IMG/VR virus record: IMGVR_UViG_3300009509_000004
Coordinates: 42,759-106,758 of that record
Length of the DNA: 64,000 bases
Strand: one strand, 5' to 3'
DNA from: a virus
The position numbers and the translations under genes were made by a program. This document shows positions 9,403 to 18,582 of this stretch, piece by piece. The notes under the pieces are model-generated. The model searched no databases, was not told where the DNA came from, and saw only the letters and a program-made list of their open reading frames with translations. How positions within the stretch are numbered: position 1 is the first letter of the stretch; each line of letters starts with the position of its first letter.

Positions 9403-9803
9403 CAGTCTTCAACCCCTCTCGATGGCGCTCTGTCTGTGAAATATGCCTTGACCAATGATGCGCCGTTTTGGTCAGGGTAGTGCCCAATTGGTTTCAAGGC
9501 AATGATGTAGACATCCGTGTCAAGGTGCCCCATCTTGATGAACCTGTCCTGCCTCTTGAGCGTGATCCCTTGGGCATTCAAGTCGATGTATCTGAACAAC
9601 ACATATCCAGACGCATCCTGCTCGACACCGCCCTTGGTGCTTGATGCTTCTTGCAAATCCCAATTGGGCTGCCCCTTCACCACCTTGGTCTCGACTCTGG
9701 CAGCCTGTTGGACAGGCTCCCTGAAGTCGTCATCATAGATGGTCTCACCCTCGCTCCATTGCTCGATTGTGATGTTGATCGGGTGGATGAGATTGGGCAA
9801 CAT
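9402..9803 (-). CDS. Head-tail connector protein (predicted head closure)
   Basis: 133 residues, start at 9803 behind a TAGGAGG site. It is beta-rich (EQWSEGETIYDDDFREPVQQ, YVLFRYIDLNAQGITLKRQD), ending in a DTDVYIIALKPIGH strand. The size, fold tendency and place between an adaptor-like gene and a gpS-like gene fit a head-closure or stopper protein. No sequence family was recognised, so the role is inferred from order. Confidence 0.62.
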   Translation of the reverse strand: MLPNLIHPINITIEQWSEGETIYDDDFREPVQQAARVETKVVKGQPNWDLQEASSTKGGVEQDASGYVLFRYIDLNAQGITLKRQDRFIKMGHLDTDVYIIALKPIGHYPDQNGASLVKAYFTDRAPSRGVED

Positions 9804-9812
9804 GCGCGCCTC

Positions 9813-10922
9813 CTACCTGAATGAAGGATGCGCTGGGGTTGCGCAACCGATTGGTGCCCTGTACATCTTGATGATCTCGATGATCTCTTGATCGTCAGTG
9901 ATGCCAGCCATGTACGGTGAGCGCTCGCTTACCTCTGCCCCTGTTTTGCCATACTTGATCTTGTGCCCATCAGTCCACTCTTCAAGCACATCTCCGATCA
10001 CTGGTGGAGGTGGCGTTGGCGGATCTGATGGATCAGCCAAGTAGATGGGTGACTTGGTCAGCTTTTCGATGACCAACTTGAGCAGCGCCCGCTGGATGAG
10101 CTTGGGCACACTCATGTCCTCTTCAACAAATCCAAACGTGCCCTTGACCTCTTGGTTTTGCCTCCCTTTGTCAAACCACAGCCTGCCAATCCTGATTGGC
10201 GCTGTGTAGATGTCCCTGTACTCTGTTGGCCCAACCAACTTGATGCGCGGGTTGCGCCTGTCGTCAGGGTATCTGATGCCGTTGTAGACCTTGTACAGCT
10301 CTGCGTCAAGCTCAGATGGGTCTCTGTTCAGCTTCACATAGTCGATGCTGATGATCGGCACGCCAAAGTGAAGCGCATCTGAGTCAGTCCCATCAATGGA
10401 CAAGATCATTGACTTTGGGATGAACCACTGACGGCACGCCCTTTCCAAGAACGCCTGCCATGTCTCGATGTAGGACAAGACAAGCGTGTCTGGGAATTTG
10501 GTTGTGTCTGTGAGGCCTGCGTCACGCACATCCTGGATGTTGATGTATGTGTCAACGGTTGAACCCGCTGACTGGACCAACACCTCAAAGTCCTCTTGCC
10601 CAGCTTGGTATGGCGCACCAGCGCTGATCTTCCAGCGCCATTCAATGCGGTGTGTGCCTATGGGCTCTGTAAGCTCTGGTGTCCAGCCCTTTGCTGCCGC
10701 ATTGTCATATGCGAAATATGACCCAACACCAAAGTGCCCAGCGCCGCTGCCAACAGGCTCATAGCCACCACCAGATGGGAACACTTGAACGCCAGGCAGA
10801 CCTCCTGTGATGTCAAAAATCCTGAATCCAACTTCATAGGCATCAGTCAGGACGCCATTGACGGTGATGAACCAATTCAGGATCGCCTGTGTGTTCTCCT
10901 GTCCTCTGGAGAGTGCTGGCAT
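9813..10922 (-). CDS. Virion protein with adaptor-like helical segment
   Basis: 369 residues, start at 10922 with AGGAGG. The first ~130 residues are beta-rich (TEPIGTHRIEWRWKISAGAP), as in a small Ig-like domain. The middle segment SYIETWQAFLERACRQWFIP resembles the first helix of phage head-tail adaptors (gp6/gp15 type), where a hydrophobic-R-x-x-E/R helix packs against the portal. The C-terminal third includes EDMSVPKLIQRALLKLVIEK and a proline run. I infer a connector with an added surface domain; no exact family is claimed. Confidence 0.62.
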   Translation of the reverse strand: MPALSRGQENTQAILNWFITVNGVLTDAYEVGFRIFDITGGLPGVQVFPSGGGYEPVGSGAGHFGVGSYFAYDNAAAKGWTPELTEPIGTHRIEWRWKISAGAPYQAGQEDFEVLVQSAGSTVDTYINIQDVRDAGLTDTTKFPDTLVLSYIETWQAFLERACRQWFIPKSMILSIDGTDSDALHFGVPIISIDYVKLNRDPSELDAELYKVYNGIRYPDDRRNPRIKLVGPTEYRDIYTAPIRIGRLWFDKGRQNQEVKGTFGFVEEDMSVPKLIQRALLKLVIEKLTKSPIYLADPSDPPTPPPPVIGDVLEEWTDGHKIKYGKTGAEVSERSPYMAGITDDQEIIEIIKMYRAPIGCATPAHPSFR

Positions 10923-10934
10923 GTTGGCCTCCTG

Positions 10935-11714
10935 TTACAGCACGCCCATCCAGAAGCTCTTTGTGGTCTGTTTCCAGCCTTCAAACTCTTCAGGCGCACT
11001 CTTGTTGACTTCAAATTCCTCAATCCCCTTCTTGACCTTGTCACCGCAAGCCTTCTCAGCAGCCTTCTTGGGCTTCTGAGCAGCCGCGCTGCTGGGCAAG
11101 TTGGTCTTGGCAGCCGCCTCCAGCTTGCGTTTGGCCTCAGCCATTGCGCTTGCAGGGAGATCTGACTGTGACAACCTCGCCAGCGCGTTGCGCAGATGCG
11201 GCAGGTCAACCTTGCCATTGGCATCCTTGAACGGCAGCTTGCGCAACGACCTCGGCACCGTCTTGCCATCCTTGTCTTTCTTGCCGCCAGGCAAGATGAC
11301 CGCGAATGACGAGTCAGGCAGGTCATTGATCGCTGCAGCGGTCCAAACCGCCTTCTCAACATCGACGCCCTTGGTCACGCTCATGTCACTCTTGGGCTTG
11401 AAGCTCGTGACTCGCTCCACCTCGATGACTCCGCCAAATTCAAAATCACCACTCTTGTTGCGAGTGTATTTGAATGCGAAGTGCTTGGTTGGCTCCTGCC
11501 CCTTGTAGGTGGAGAACACCGCACGATCCTGGAACGCCTCGACCAGCCATGCTCCACCATCCTTCTCTGTGATGTTGAGCTTGCGCAGGACGTGAGCACG
11601 CCCCGCTTGACTCAACTTGTTGGTGAACATGTTGATCGACTCGCCCTTCATCATGGGCACGTTTTGCTTATGGACGATGACCTCCATGGTCGTTGTCTCT
11701 TGCGCGTCAGCCAT
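10935..11714 (-). CDS. Head-associated protein with SFW-x-GVL C-terminal tail
   Basis: Start at 11714 (MADAQETTTMEV) chosen for AGGAGG seven bases upstream; 259 residues. Residues ~130-200 carry a motif block seen in many phage prohead-protease and capsid-interior proteins: a D-L-P-D-S-x-F stretch, then TVPRSLRKLPFKDANGKVDL, then LRNALARL. After an Ala/Lys-rich helix the protein ends TTKSFWMGVL, nearly identical to the end of the scaffold-like protein at 20762. The function is unknown. The shared tail suggests packaging inside, or binding to, the capsid shell. Confidence 0.78.
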   Translation of the reverse strand: MADAQETTTMEVIVHKQNVPMMKGESINMFTNKLSQAGRAHVLRKLNITEKDGGAWLVEAFQDRAVFSTYKGQEPTKHFAFKYTRNKSGDFEFGGVIEVERVTSFKPKSDMSVTKGVDVEKAVWTAAAINDLPDSSFAVILPGGKKDKDGKTVPRSLRKLPFKDANGKVDLPHLRNALARLSQSDLPASAMAEAKRKLEAAAKTNLPSSAAAQKPKKAAEKACGDKVKKGIEEFEVNKSAPEEFEGWKQTTKSFWMGVL

Positions 11715-11724
11715 TTTGGGCCTC

Positions 11725-12033
11725 CTATGGATACAAATCAGTTGGGTGAAATGGAGAACCAACAACAATGTCCTCCCCACCAGTCGTTGTGTCCTTCTCT
11801 TTGTAGTACGCCTGCAGGACATCGCCCGTCCTTGGCGCTCTTTTCAACTCAATTGTTGAGTCGCTGGTCTCTGTCCAGCCCCATTTGTCATCATCCGGTT
11901 CATACACCTGGCCATTCCAGATGAGCCTCAGCGTTGTCTCAACGTACCTGGATGGCGTAGTGAACTGCTTGTTCACGCCATTCACGACGCCTGTCAACGC
12001 CAAGATGGATGATTCATGAAACTGACCAGCCAC
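11725..12033 (-). CDS. Small beta-rich virion protein
   Basis: 102 residues from a GTG at 12033 (GGAGATGAAGA upstream). The sequence MAGQFHESSILALTGVVNGV then FTTPSRYVETTLRLIWNGQ, ending near YKEKDTTTGGEDIVVG, looks like a compact beta domain. Similar repeats (variable strand, then V-x-Y/W) occur at ends of neighbouring virion proteins, for example around 13700. Probably a minor virion or connector component. Confidence 0.65.
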   Translation of the reverse strand: MAGQFHESSILALTGVVNGVNKQFTTPSRYVETTLRLIWNGQVYEPDDDKWGWTETSDSTIELKRAPRTGDVLQAYYKEKDTTTGGEDIVVGSPFHPTDLYP

Positions 12034-12036
12034 TCT

Positions 12037-12450
12037 TCATCTCCACTTTGCTCTGATCTGTGGCCAGCCCCAATGGCCTGCCACAACCCCTCCAGCCAAC
12101 ATAGCTGCAGGATGTGCTGTTAGCTTACCTGCCATGTCCAAAACTAGCAAAAGAACGGCAGCAGCCAGCAATATCACAAGCGCCACGATCTGGTAGGTTT
12201 TCCAATGTACGGACACAGCAACGAATGGAATTGGAAACACGTTTTTGTCGCACAACTGCATCGGCCAAAATAGGTGACCGCAAAGAATGCCTGCGGCAAA
12301 TGACGCAAAGGGGTGCCTCATCGCAAAGCTCAACACGATCACGCTGATGGTGTCGCTTGGCGTAGGCTCGATGGCGACCCAGATGTCATACGCAATCAAC
12401 CCTGCAATTGTTGCGATGACGATGATGGTGGTGAGCAATTTTGTGTTCAT
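12037..12450 (-). CDS. Integral membrane protein, TIS/GHLFW family
   Basis: 137 residues from the ATG at 12450, which overlaps the upstream stop (TGATG). There are three or four hydrophobic helices: residues ~4-24 after MNTKLL, ~38-60 around TISVIVLSFAMRHPFASFAA, then ILCGHLFWPM, a long hydrophobic helix near 87-108, and AMLAGGVVAGHWGW. The TIS...HP...GHLFW pattern recurs in small phage membrane proteins of unknown role, sometimes near lysis or virion genes. A holin role is possible but unsupported, since no endolysin is visible nearby. Confidence 0.72.
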   Translation of the reverse strand: MNTKLLTTIIVIATIAGLIAYDIWVAIEPTPSDTISVIVLSFAMRHPFASFAAGILCGHLFWPMQLCDKNVFPIPFVAVSVHWKTYQIVALVILLAAAVLLLVLDMAGKLTAHPAAMLAGGVVAGHWGWPQIRAKWR

Positions 12451-13253
12451 CACTCGCCCTCTGACACGCCATACAAAGTTGCAATTGCAACCGTCCCTGT
12501 GAACTTTGTGTCATTTTCCAACTTGATTGCCAGCTCCATCCCCTTTGATGCGTACAGGTCAAGCGTGCCACGCTCGTTGTACGGCCATCTGAAAATGTGG
12601 ATCGGCTGCGTCATGCCTCTCCACCCGCTGCCTCCCAGGGCTGGCATGACTGGGTATGATGCTGATGCTTGGTTGATGAAGTCCATGATTGTCTGATAGA
12701 CGTTCTGGGCAACTGCTTGCCCTCCTACCAGGATCTGGAATAACACTGTGTCCGTCAGCTCGATGTCGCCGCTGAATTGGACCTCGACCGATGACAACCT
12801 GATGACCTTCCCTGCTGCTGGCGTGACCTTCCACTGCGAACCATTTGACTTGTGGTAGGTTGCTGTTGCCGCGCCCGTCTGCGAGCTGTTGAATGTCACC
12901 GTGCCATTCTGGTAGTTGATGGTGTAATCCCCATCGCTCTGCCCTGGGCTGTTCTCTGCCTTCTCAACGCCTGCGACCTTGATCACAGGCTTGTACACGG
13001 CACGCAACGTTCTTTCGCCTGTGAGCTTGCCGTGCGTCACGTCAATCCACTTCTGATTTGCGGAATTGAACGTTGTTTGATCGCCGCTGTCGGTCAGTGT
13101 TTCATCCGATACCTGCTCAGCGCTTCCATACCACGTTGTCTCATCGCACCAATTGGGCGATATGACATCAAGCCTGCTCCCTTCTGGGAGCGCCATGACA
13201 CGGTGGCCTTCAGCGATGGCCTTCTGTGCTCTTGTGAGAACTATCTCACCCAT
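12450..13253 (-). CDS. Predicted virion structural protein
   Basis: 267 residues, start at 13253 (CAGGAGAGAACA upstream). The N-terminal part is mixed. Residues ~85-150 form a beta sandwich-like unit with DGDYTINYQNGTVTFNSSQT followed by ATATYH. That is a strand pattern common in phage tail, fibre and baseplate proteins. The C-terminal part (IHIFRWPYNERGTLDLYASK) is also beta-rich. It overlaps both neighbours slightly, so it is translationally coupled. No named family. Confidence 0.72.
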   Translation of the reverse strand: MGEIVLTRAQKAIAEGHRVMALPEGSRLDVISPNWCDETTWYGSAEQVSDETLTDSGDQTTFNSANQKWIDVTHGKLTGERTLRAVYKPVIKVAGVEKAENSPGQSDGDYTINYQNGTVTFNSSQTGAATATYHKSNGSQWKVTPAAGKVIRLSSVEVQFSGDIELTDTVLFQILVGGQAVAQNVYQTIMDFINQASASYPVMPALGGSGWRGMTQPIHIFRWPYNERGTLDLYASKGMELAIKLENDTKFTGTVAIATLYGVSEGE

Positions 13254-13449
13254 TGTTCTCTCCTGGATCGCCCTTGACCTTGTAGTTCAAGATCGTGTTT
13301 GTGCCATATGTCTCCAGTGGGCATATCCACAGGGCAATCCCGTGTACCTCGCTCTTTTCATGCCCAGCAAGCGCCTTCTCACCGACCAAGACCATGTCCG
13401 TGGTCGGATGGTTTGGGCACTTGGGCGGAATTGGTCTTGCCAACGCCAT
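13246..13449 (-). CDS. Small Cys/His protein
   Basis: 67 residues, ATG at 13449 overlapping the upstream stop (TAATG). It contains CPNHPTTDMVL, then HGIALWICPLETYG: paired Cys/His ligands suggestive of a small zinc ribbon. The stop lies inside the next gene. Function unknown; probably a minor structural or assembly protein by context. Confidence 0.68.
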   Translation of the reverse strand: MALARPIPPKCPNHPTTDMVLVGEKALAGHEKSEVHGIALWICPLETYGTNTILNYKVKGDPGENNG

Positions 13450-14642
13450 TATGGCCCCTGCTGTATGATGCCACGCTTCAGCTCATAGAAACCATTTGCG
13501 TTGACACCGACAACCGCCGCATTGGCGGATTTGTTTGAAACTGTCGCAACCAGGAAGTGGCCTGCGTCCCTCTCCAACTTGATTGGAGCGCCAAACTGCA
13601 TCGCTTGTGATGCGCTGGCCTGGACAAATGCAATGAGCACACGCAGCATGGCATCGTATGTGACCACGATTGCCGCCCCGTTTGCTGGTGCGGCCTTGAA
13701 CTCAAGGATGTGCTTGTCAGGGCTGTCTCCATCCTCGATGGTGTAATCAGGCCCCAAACTCTTGGGCACCCCTCCAACCGTTACAGAGACATATGACGCA
13801 ATCTCGACACAGTTGTGGGCAAGCTCATATTGCTCTGTCGCCCCGTCGCCTGTGAAATTCTCAACGCGATCTCGTTCCAACCCCTTGTACAGCCGCAACT
13901 CGCCACCAACGTCATCGGCAACGAGCACATCTGTGATGAAGGCCAAGTCGATGTTGGGGTCAGTTGCCAGGTCTGTGACATCCCTGTCAAAGAACAATGT
14001 TTCAGCACCAGTGGCCAACGTCTTGCGCACACTCAAGAAGATCGGGTTGTCAGCCCGCGTGCGCGTGCCGACCTCGCCAAACACTCCGATCCGACCCACG
14101 CGCCAATCCTCTTCATCGACCTCGACCAAGATGCGCTTGAACATCTTTTGCAAAGTGCTGGGTGGGTCTGTGTCACTTGTGACCGCCGACATGTCCAGCC
14201 CCGCCGCCGTCCCTTGCTCGACCAACACAGTCAGAGCATCATTTGCGTGCTCATCTCCCTGCTCCAGAGATCTGACAAATGTCAAATTCTGGTATGCCCT
14301 GGCAAGATAATCAGCCTTGAAGGTGGAATCTGCCTCAAATAGCGTGGCCACCTCTGATGCGATATCATACAGCGTGTCGCCCGCTTGAACTGTGTACACC
14401 TTTTGGACGGTGCCCACCGTCACGGTGACGGTGTTTCCCTCTGCAGGTGTCCCGCTGTAGATGACCCATCCAGACGGGTTGTTGTCAAAACCAAAGATGT
14501 TGCCGACTCCTGAGATGTCGGCAATCAAGTTGATCATCGTCTGCAGCTCGCCCCCTGGCCCCGTTGCAAGCGGGTTGCCATCTGGGCCCAGCAGCTGAAC
14601 GCCCATCTCACCATTCGCGCCTAACTTTGGCAAGAACGTCAT
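13449..14642 (-). CDS. Predicted virion protein with LysM-like segment
   Basis: 397 residues, start at 14642 (GGAGATTCAGCC upstream). After a Gly-rich N-terminus there is a segment KVYTVQAGDTLYDIASEVAT, which looks like the first half of a LysM repeat (Y-T-V-x-x-G-D-T-L). Residues ~260-330 carry a beta unit with GDGATEQYELAHNC and YTIEDGDSPDKHILEFKAAP that resembles the repeated strands in neighbouring proteins. A peptidoglycan-contacting virion protein is possible but inferred from one short motif. Confidence 0.7.
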   Translation of the reverse strand: MTFLPKLGANGEMGVQLLGPDGNPLATGPGGELQTMINLIADISGVGNIFGFDNNPSGWVIYSGTPAEGNTVTVTVGTVQKVYTVQAGDTLYDIASEVATLFEADSTFKADYLARAYQNLTFVRSLEQGDEHANDALTVLVEQGTAAGLDMSAVTSDTDPPSTLQKMFKRILVEVDEEDWRVGRIGVFGEVGTRTRADNPIFLSVRKTLATGAETLFFDRDVTDLATDPNIDLAFITDVLVADDVGGELRLYKGLERDRVENFTGDGATEQYELAHNCVEIASYVSVTVGGVPKSLGPDYTIEDGDSPDKHILEFKAAPANGAAIVVTYDAMLRVLIAFVQASASQAMQFGAPIKLERDAGHFLVATVSNKSANAAVVGVNANGFYELKRGIIQQGP

Positions 14643-15331
14643 GGCTGAATCTCCTTTGCGAACATCAGGATGGATGCATGTTCCAACTTGGACAAATCAT
14701 CCCTGACTGTCGCCTTCACATAGTCATCCGTCGCAAATGTGCCTTGCTTCCTGAGAATCAGCCCACCAACTCCAAAGTAGCCTTTGACCACATTGGGGCT
14801 TGCCACGATCACTTCAAAGCCGCCTGGTGCCGCGTCCTGCAATACCTCCCTCGTGCGTCTCAAATTGGTGATTTGGTACACAACGTCACCGGCCTTGATC
14901 TCGATGAGCATCCCATTGGGCAACGTCGTCTCACCCATGAAATTCTCGCCAAACTTGATGCTGCCGTCCTCAAGGATCAGACTGAGCGCCGATGTCTCAA
15001 CATCGTAGGTCGCCCCTGGTGACCACGAATACACAACTGGAGTTGTGCTACCGTCAACCGCCATCTCGTTTGTCGGGGTTGTGTCTTCCAGGTATGCGAT
15101 GATCGCCCCAGCGCCCGCTGTTGAGATCTGTGCATCGACCAACAACCTGTTTGCGTTGTTGACACCTGCCAACCTGACCCCAGCGCCGTCCCTGATTTTG
15201 ACCTCAGTGGCGGCACCTCCTGCTGGGGTGGACACCGCCACTGCCAACTTGTAAACACCGCCATCCAGGATGACGTTGACAGGGTTTCCCGCCGCATCAT
15301 ACAGTATGGCAGCTGGTGATTCGCCCGCCAT
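14639..15331 (-). CDS. Beta-rich virion protein (trimerising/fibre-like)
   Basis: 230 residues, ATG at 15331 overlapping the upstream stop (TGATG). The N-terminus AAILYDAAGNPVNVILDGGV and the following strands are typical of phage structural proteins that begin with a short strand-turn-strand ('YD-x-x-G-N-x-V'). The rest alternates strands to the end and lacks enzymatic motifs. Likely exposed on the virion; exact place unknown. Confidence 0.7.
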   Translation of the reverse strand: MAGESPAAILYDAAGNPVNVILDGGVYKLAVAVSTPAGGAATEVKIRDGAGVRLAGVNNANRLLVDAQISTAGAGAIIAYLEDTTPTNEMAVDGSTTPVVYSWSPGATYDVETSALSLILEDGSIKFGENFMGETTLPNGMLIEIKAGDVVYQITNLRRTREVLQDAAPGGFEVIVASPNVVKGYFGVGGLILRKQGTFATDDYVKATVRDDLSKLEHASILMFAKEIQP

Positions 15332-15819
15332 CAGCTGATCGTCCTTGTGCGCGCTGTCTCAAACACGCCACTGTAAGTGATGGCATCGCTGACCGTAGCC
15401 AAAACTGTTGTGCCATCTGTGTCGTACACCTGCCACACAATCGGCGTTGGCGTGACATTTGTCGCCCCGCCCCCTGTGCGCGTGATTGTCTTTTCAACTA
15501 TTTTCTTGAGCTTGGCCGCTGACTCCCACCAAATCACACTGGTTGGGAATGGGCTGGCTGCCGGCAGCACCTCTTTGTAGGCACCGCTCAAGAAGCCATC
15601 GCCTGGCCCCTCGTCAATGAAGTGAATGAGTTGCCTGACAACGCCATGGCGGGTGTTTTCCCTCCCCAATGGCGTGTGCACGCCGTCGTTGTCCCTGAGT
15701 CGGAAGTATCCACTGACGTTTCGCATCGCCCCGACAGTGGTTGGATCGGTGCTCTCAGGATCTAGCTTGAGCTCATCTTCCTCCCGTGTGCCAGGGAATC
15801 TGTCTGGTGTCCGTGGCAT
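15331..15819 (-). CDS. Conserved-type phage virion protein
   Basis: 162 residues (MPRTPDRFPGTREEDELKLD). The FPGTREEDE start and the DEGPGDGFLSGAYKEVLPAA segment, then a beta-rich C-terminal half (TPIVWQVYDTDGTTVLATVS), resemble short structural proteins found next to beta-rich virion genes in many phages. It ends overlapping the next gene. Role unknown. Confidence 0.7.
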   Translation of the reverse strand: MPRTPDRFPGTREEDELKLDPESTDPTTVGAMRNVSGYFRLRDNDGVHTPLGRENTRHGVVRQLIHFIDEGPGDGFLSGAYKEVLPAASPFPTSVIWWESAAKLKKIVEKTITRTGGGATNVTPTPIVWQVYDTDGTTVLATVSDAITYSGVFETARTRTIS

Positions 15820-15820
15820 A

Positions 15821-16378
15821 TCATCCCTTTTTGTGAGCTTTGACTCTCGTCACTTTCTTGGTGTGTTTTTGGTCTTGCGCAGGCATAGACACAGGGGTGT
15901 CCTCTTTTTTGCCGTCCTGCTCACCCTCGGCAGCCTCGCGCCCCAATTCATCTGCCTCTTCATCCTGAACTCGCTGCCACCTCTCAAATTTGGCAGCAGT
16001 CTCTGCAAATTTGGAGCTGATTGATTTGACCGCTCGCTCCAGCCCCTGAATCTGCCCTCTCAGTGCCATCACATTGTCAGCCGCTTCCTTGGCGATGGTG
16101 TTGCACAGCTCTGACATCTTCATGATGGTGTCGATGCGGATCTTGGCCTCAGCAGGCTCCATCTGCTCATCATCGACCAGCTTGTTGATTGGGTTGCACT
16201 CCTGGACCATTCTACCTGCCATCAGCTTGGCCGCTTCTGCGACCCCTCGCCTGTGGTCCAGCTCTTTGTGCGCCTTCAGGATCTCATTGTCTGCGGCAAA
16301 CACAGCCTCTTGTAGCCCCTCCAACCTGGAACGGCTGACTGGATCTTTGATCTCCGACAGGGTATCATTGTTGACCAT
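15821..16378 (-). CDS. Coiled-coil protein with basic tail
   Basis: The start is placed at 16378 (MVNNDTLSEIKD) because CTGGAGG lies at proper distance before it; an upstream in-frame ATG at 16405 has no site. The 185 residues are almost entirely helical with heptad-like spacing (AADNVMALRGQIQGLERAVK). The end is acidic and then basic (EGEQDGKKEDTP, KKVTRVKAHKKG). There is no catalytic motif. Possibly an internal head or tail assembly factor. Confidence 0.7.
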   Translation of the reverse strand: MVNNDTLSEIKDPVSRSRLEGLQEAVFAADNEILKAHKELDHRRGVAEAAKLMAGRMVQECNPINKLVDDEQMEPAEAKIRIDTIMKMSELCNTIAKEAADNVMALRGQIQGLERAVKSISSKFAETAAKFERWQRVQDEEADELGREAAEGEQDGKKEDTPVSMPAQDQKHTKKVTRVKAHKKG

Positions 16379-16436
16379 CATTTCCTCCAGCGTTATGTGC
16401 CCCATTGCGGGCCATTTACGCTATGACGCGCAGCAA

Positions 16437-18002
16437 TTATTGCTGCAAGCCCAGTGTGATGATGACGTCCCCAGACTTGACGCCCTTGGGGAAGTCCACC
16501 ATGATGTCACCTGATGCTGGGGTTGTCCCAACATAGACATCATTTTTGGTTGTGACGTTGCCACCGTACAGCAACCGACCGTTCAAGAAGATGAAGGCAT
16601 CCACCGTCCCTGGCGTGTTCATATCGATGCTGAACGCCGTCAAGTCCAACGTGGCCGCTGGGATGTTGACCCCTTGGCCATAGTTGGTGGCTGCCACAAA
16701 TATCTTGAGGCTCAAATCGACACCACCCATTTGGATGGCATACTTGATCGCATCAGAAATTGATACAAACGTCCCTGAGCCTTCAAACACAGTCTTGAGT
16801 GCGCTGATCGAACCATTCGTTGCGTCGTCCAACGGCAATGGCGTTGTCTCACGCACCGTCTGAAACTTCACATCAGCAGAAGCTCTGACCGTATTGTCGC
16901 CAGCAGTCGCCCTGGTCTCGATGCTCGATGAGTCGATGACCCCAAGCGCCGTTTTGCCAACATTGATCGACTGCCCAGAGGTGTCAACTGAAATCCCCTC
17001 GGCAAAGTCGCTGTCTGCGGCATCGTTGTTGAACACATCGACTGCCGACCCGACCTGAACTTGGGTCGTGCCCCCGTCGTTGCGCACAACTTGCCACAAG
17101 ACGCTGCCGCCGCTTCCTGCTCTGAAAACCCACGCTTTGGTGTCAGCGAGTCTGATGTCAACGTCACCTGCGTCAACTTCCATGTACTCGCCGCCATCAT
17201 ACGCCCGATCCAACCCGCCAAATCCTGGGCTGATTGGGTCTGCCTCGCTCAAGTCGCCCCGATAGGCATCCTCACTCAAGCTGGCAAGGTCGTTCCTGTC
17301 CGTGTAGCTGAACACGATTTTCTTGCCCTGGATGTCTGCCGCTGGCACAGCTTCCAGATCGTCATACGTGGCATTGGGCCGCACAAAACTGATCTGCGCT
17401 TGATCGTTGCCGGTGAGCGTGAAGCTGTTTCCATCCGTTGCTGCGCTGCCGACCTGGAGCAATCCCCAGATACGTCTGTCAGAAGACAACAGCGGATCTC
17501 CTGAATCGCCATCAAAGACAGCAACCAGGTTCTTGGGCTTCAGGGCATTCTCGCCTGAATTTTCTGTGAGCGAATGAGTTGGAGGGCTGGTGAGCGGTGC
17601 CGCCAGCTGGGCAACTACTGCGCCCTTGCTGGTATTTGCGATGGCAATGGGCCTGCTCGGTGGCTGGCCTGCGGATGCAAGCAGGACAGCGTTGTGCGTG
17701 GCCCCGACAGTGACGTCAGTGAGGTTCAACGTCCACTTGAGTGCATTCTTTTCCTCACATGAAGTCTGGCTGAACAGACCATACAATGACGCATCACCGC
17801 CAAAGACTGATGCCGGATCGTCGTGCCAATTCCCAGCCTGGTTGCCATGAATGACCCGCTTCATCTGCGAGATCAAAAATTCATGGTAATCAGCCATGTC
17901 AACGCTGGTTGTTTCAGCTGTTGCGATGGCTGCTGCTGACTTTGTATCGTCAAAGGTATCTGGCTTGTGGATCTGGTCAAGCCGCTGAAGTGAAACTGTC
18001 AT
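16437..18002 (-). CDS. Large beta-rich virion protein (fibre/decoration candidate)
   Basis: The start is placed at 18002 (MTVSLQRLDQIHKP) with AAGGAGG eight bases upstream; a longer frame to 18041 lacks a site. It has 521 residues. The body alternates beta strands with Asp/Gly/Thr/Ser-rich loops (AVFDGDSGDPLLSSDRRIWG). A repeated unit near the end (VDAFIFLNGRLLYGGNVTTK) is typical of fibre-tip and surface proteins: FLNGRLL...Y...D. It ends IITLGLQQ. Likely a virion surface or receptor-binding-associated protein; no exact family is claimed. Confidence 0.72.
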   Translation of the reverse strand: MTVSLQRLDQIHKPDTFDDTKSAAAIATAETTSVDMADYHEFLISQMKRVIHGNQAGNWHDDPASVFGGDASLYGLFSQTSCEEKNALKWTLNLTDVTVGATHNAVLLASAGQPPSRPIAIANTSKGAVVAQLAAPLTSPPTHSLTENSGENALKPKNLVAVFDGDSGDPLLSSDRRIWGLLQVGSAATDGNSFTLTGNDQAQISFVRPNATYDDLEAVPAADIQGKKIVFSYTDRNDLASLSEDAYRGDLSEADPISPGFGGLDRAYDGGEYMEVDAGDVDIRLADTKAWVFRAGSGGSVLWQVVRNDGGTTQVQVGSAVDVFNNDAADSDFAEGISVDTSGQSINVGKTALGVIDSSSIETRATAGDNTVRASADVKFQTVRETTPLPLDDATNGSISALKTVFEGSGTFVSISDAIKYAIQMGGVDLSLKIFVAATNYGQGVNIPAATLDLTAFSIDMNTPGTVDAFIFLNGRLLYGGNVTTKNDVYVGTTPASGDIMVDFPKGVKSGDVIITLGLQQ

Positions 18003-18041
18003 GCGCGCATCCTCCTTGTCGCCTTTGTCGCTCGCTGGCAA

Positions 18042-18506
18042 CTACTCAACAAGTGGATTATAGCGCTGCTTGCCTATCCTTCGCAAAGTTACCCTGGCTG
18101 CTGGCTGTTGAGCATGTGCCATTATTGTGAGCTGGACATCCCCTGCAAAACACACAAGTCTTTCACCGCCTTTCATGTTGACGGCATCATCTCGCTCCAG
18201 CCCCTCAGCTGAGAAGCTCACTTTGTCAAAAGTGTCAGGACGCGCCAATGTATATTGCACGCCCATGTAGCTGAACACGCCGCCGTCATCAATCTCGCCG
18301 CACTTGGGGCACACCAATTTTGCAGGACGTTTGCACTCAGGGTTGGGACAGCGGTGCCGCCTCGTGTAACGACGCAGCACCGTGATCCCTGATATGTCTT
18401 GTTGGAATTTGTGACTTTTCAGCAGCGTCAATAGCCTTTTGGCTTGCTCTTCATCATTGACATCTAGCTTGAAAGTGTCACCATTCGCTGTGTTGATCCG
18501 AAACAC
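18042..18506 (-). CDS. Zinc-ribbon protein
   Basis: 154 residues from a GTG at 18506 (AAGGGGGCC upstream). Four cysteines at about residues 53, 58, 66 and 69 (HRCPNPECKR, LVCPKCGE) form a clear zinc ribbon. The flanks have charged helices and a C-terminal strand. The location between two virion genes suggests an assembly role, but nothing more can be said. Confidence 0.72.
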   Translation of the reverse strand: MFRINTANGDTFKLDVNDEEQAKRLLTLLKSHKFQQDISGITVLRRYTRRHRCPNPECKRPAKLVCPKCGEIDDGGVFSYMGVQYTLARPDTFDKVSFSAEGLERDDAVNMKGGERLVCFAGDVQLTIMAHAQQPAARVTLRRIGKQRYNPLVE

Positions 18507-18582
18507 AACATGGCCCCCTTATTGGCTTACAGCCAAGCAAAGGAATTTGGCCCCAGGTCAGGTTGTCATCCGATTGCTCGGA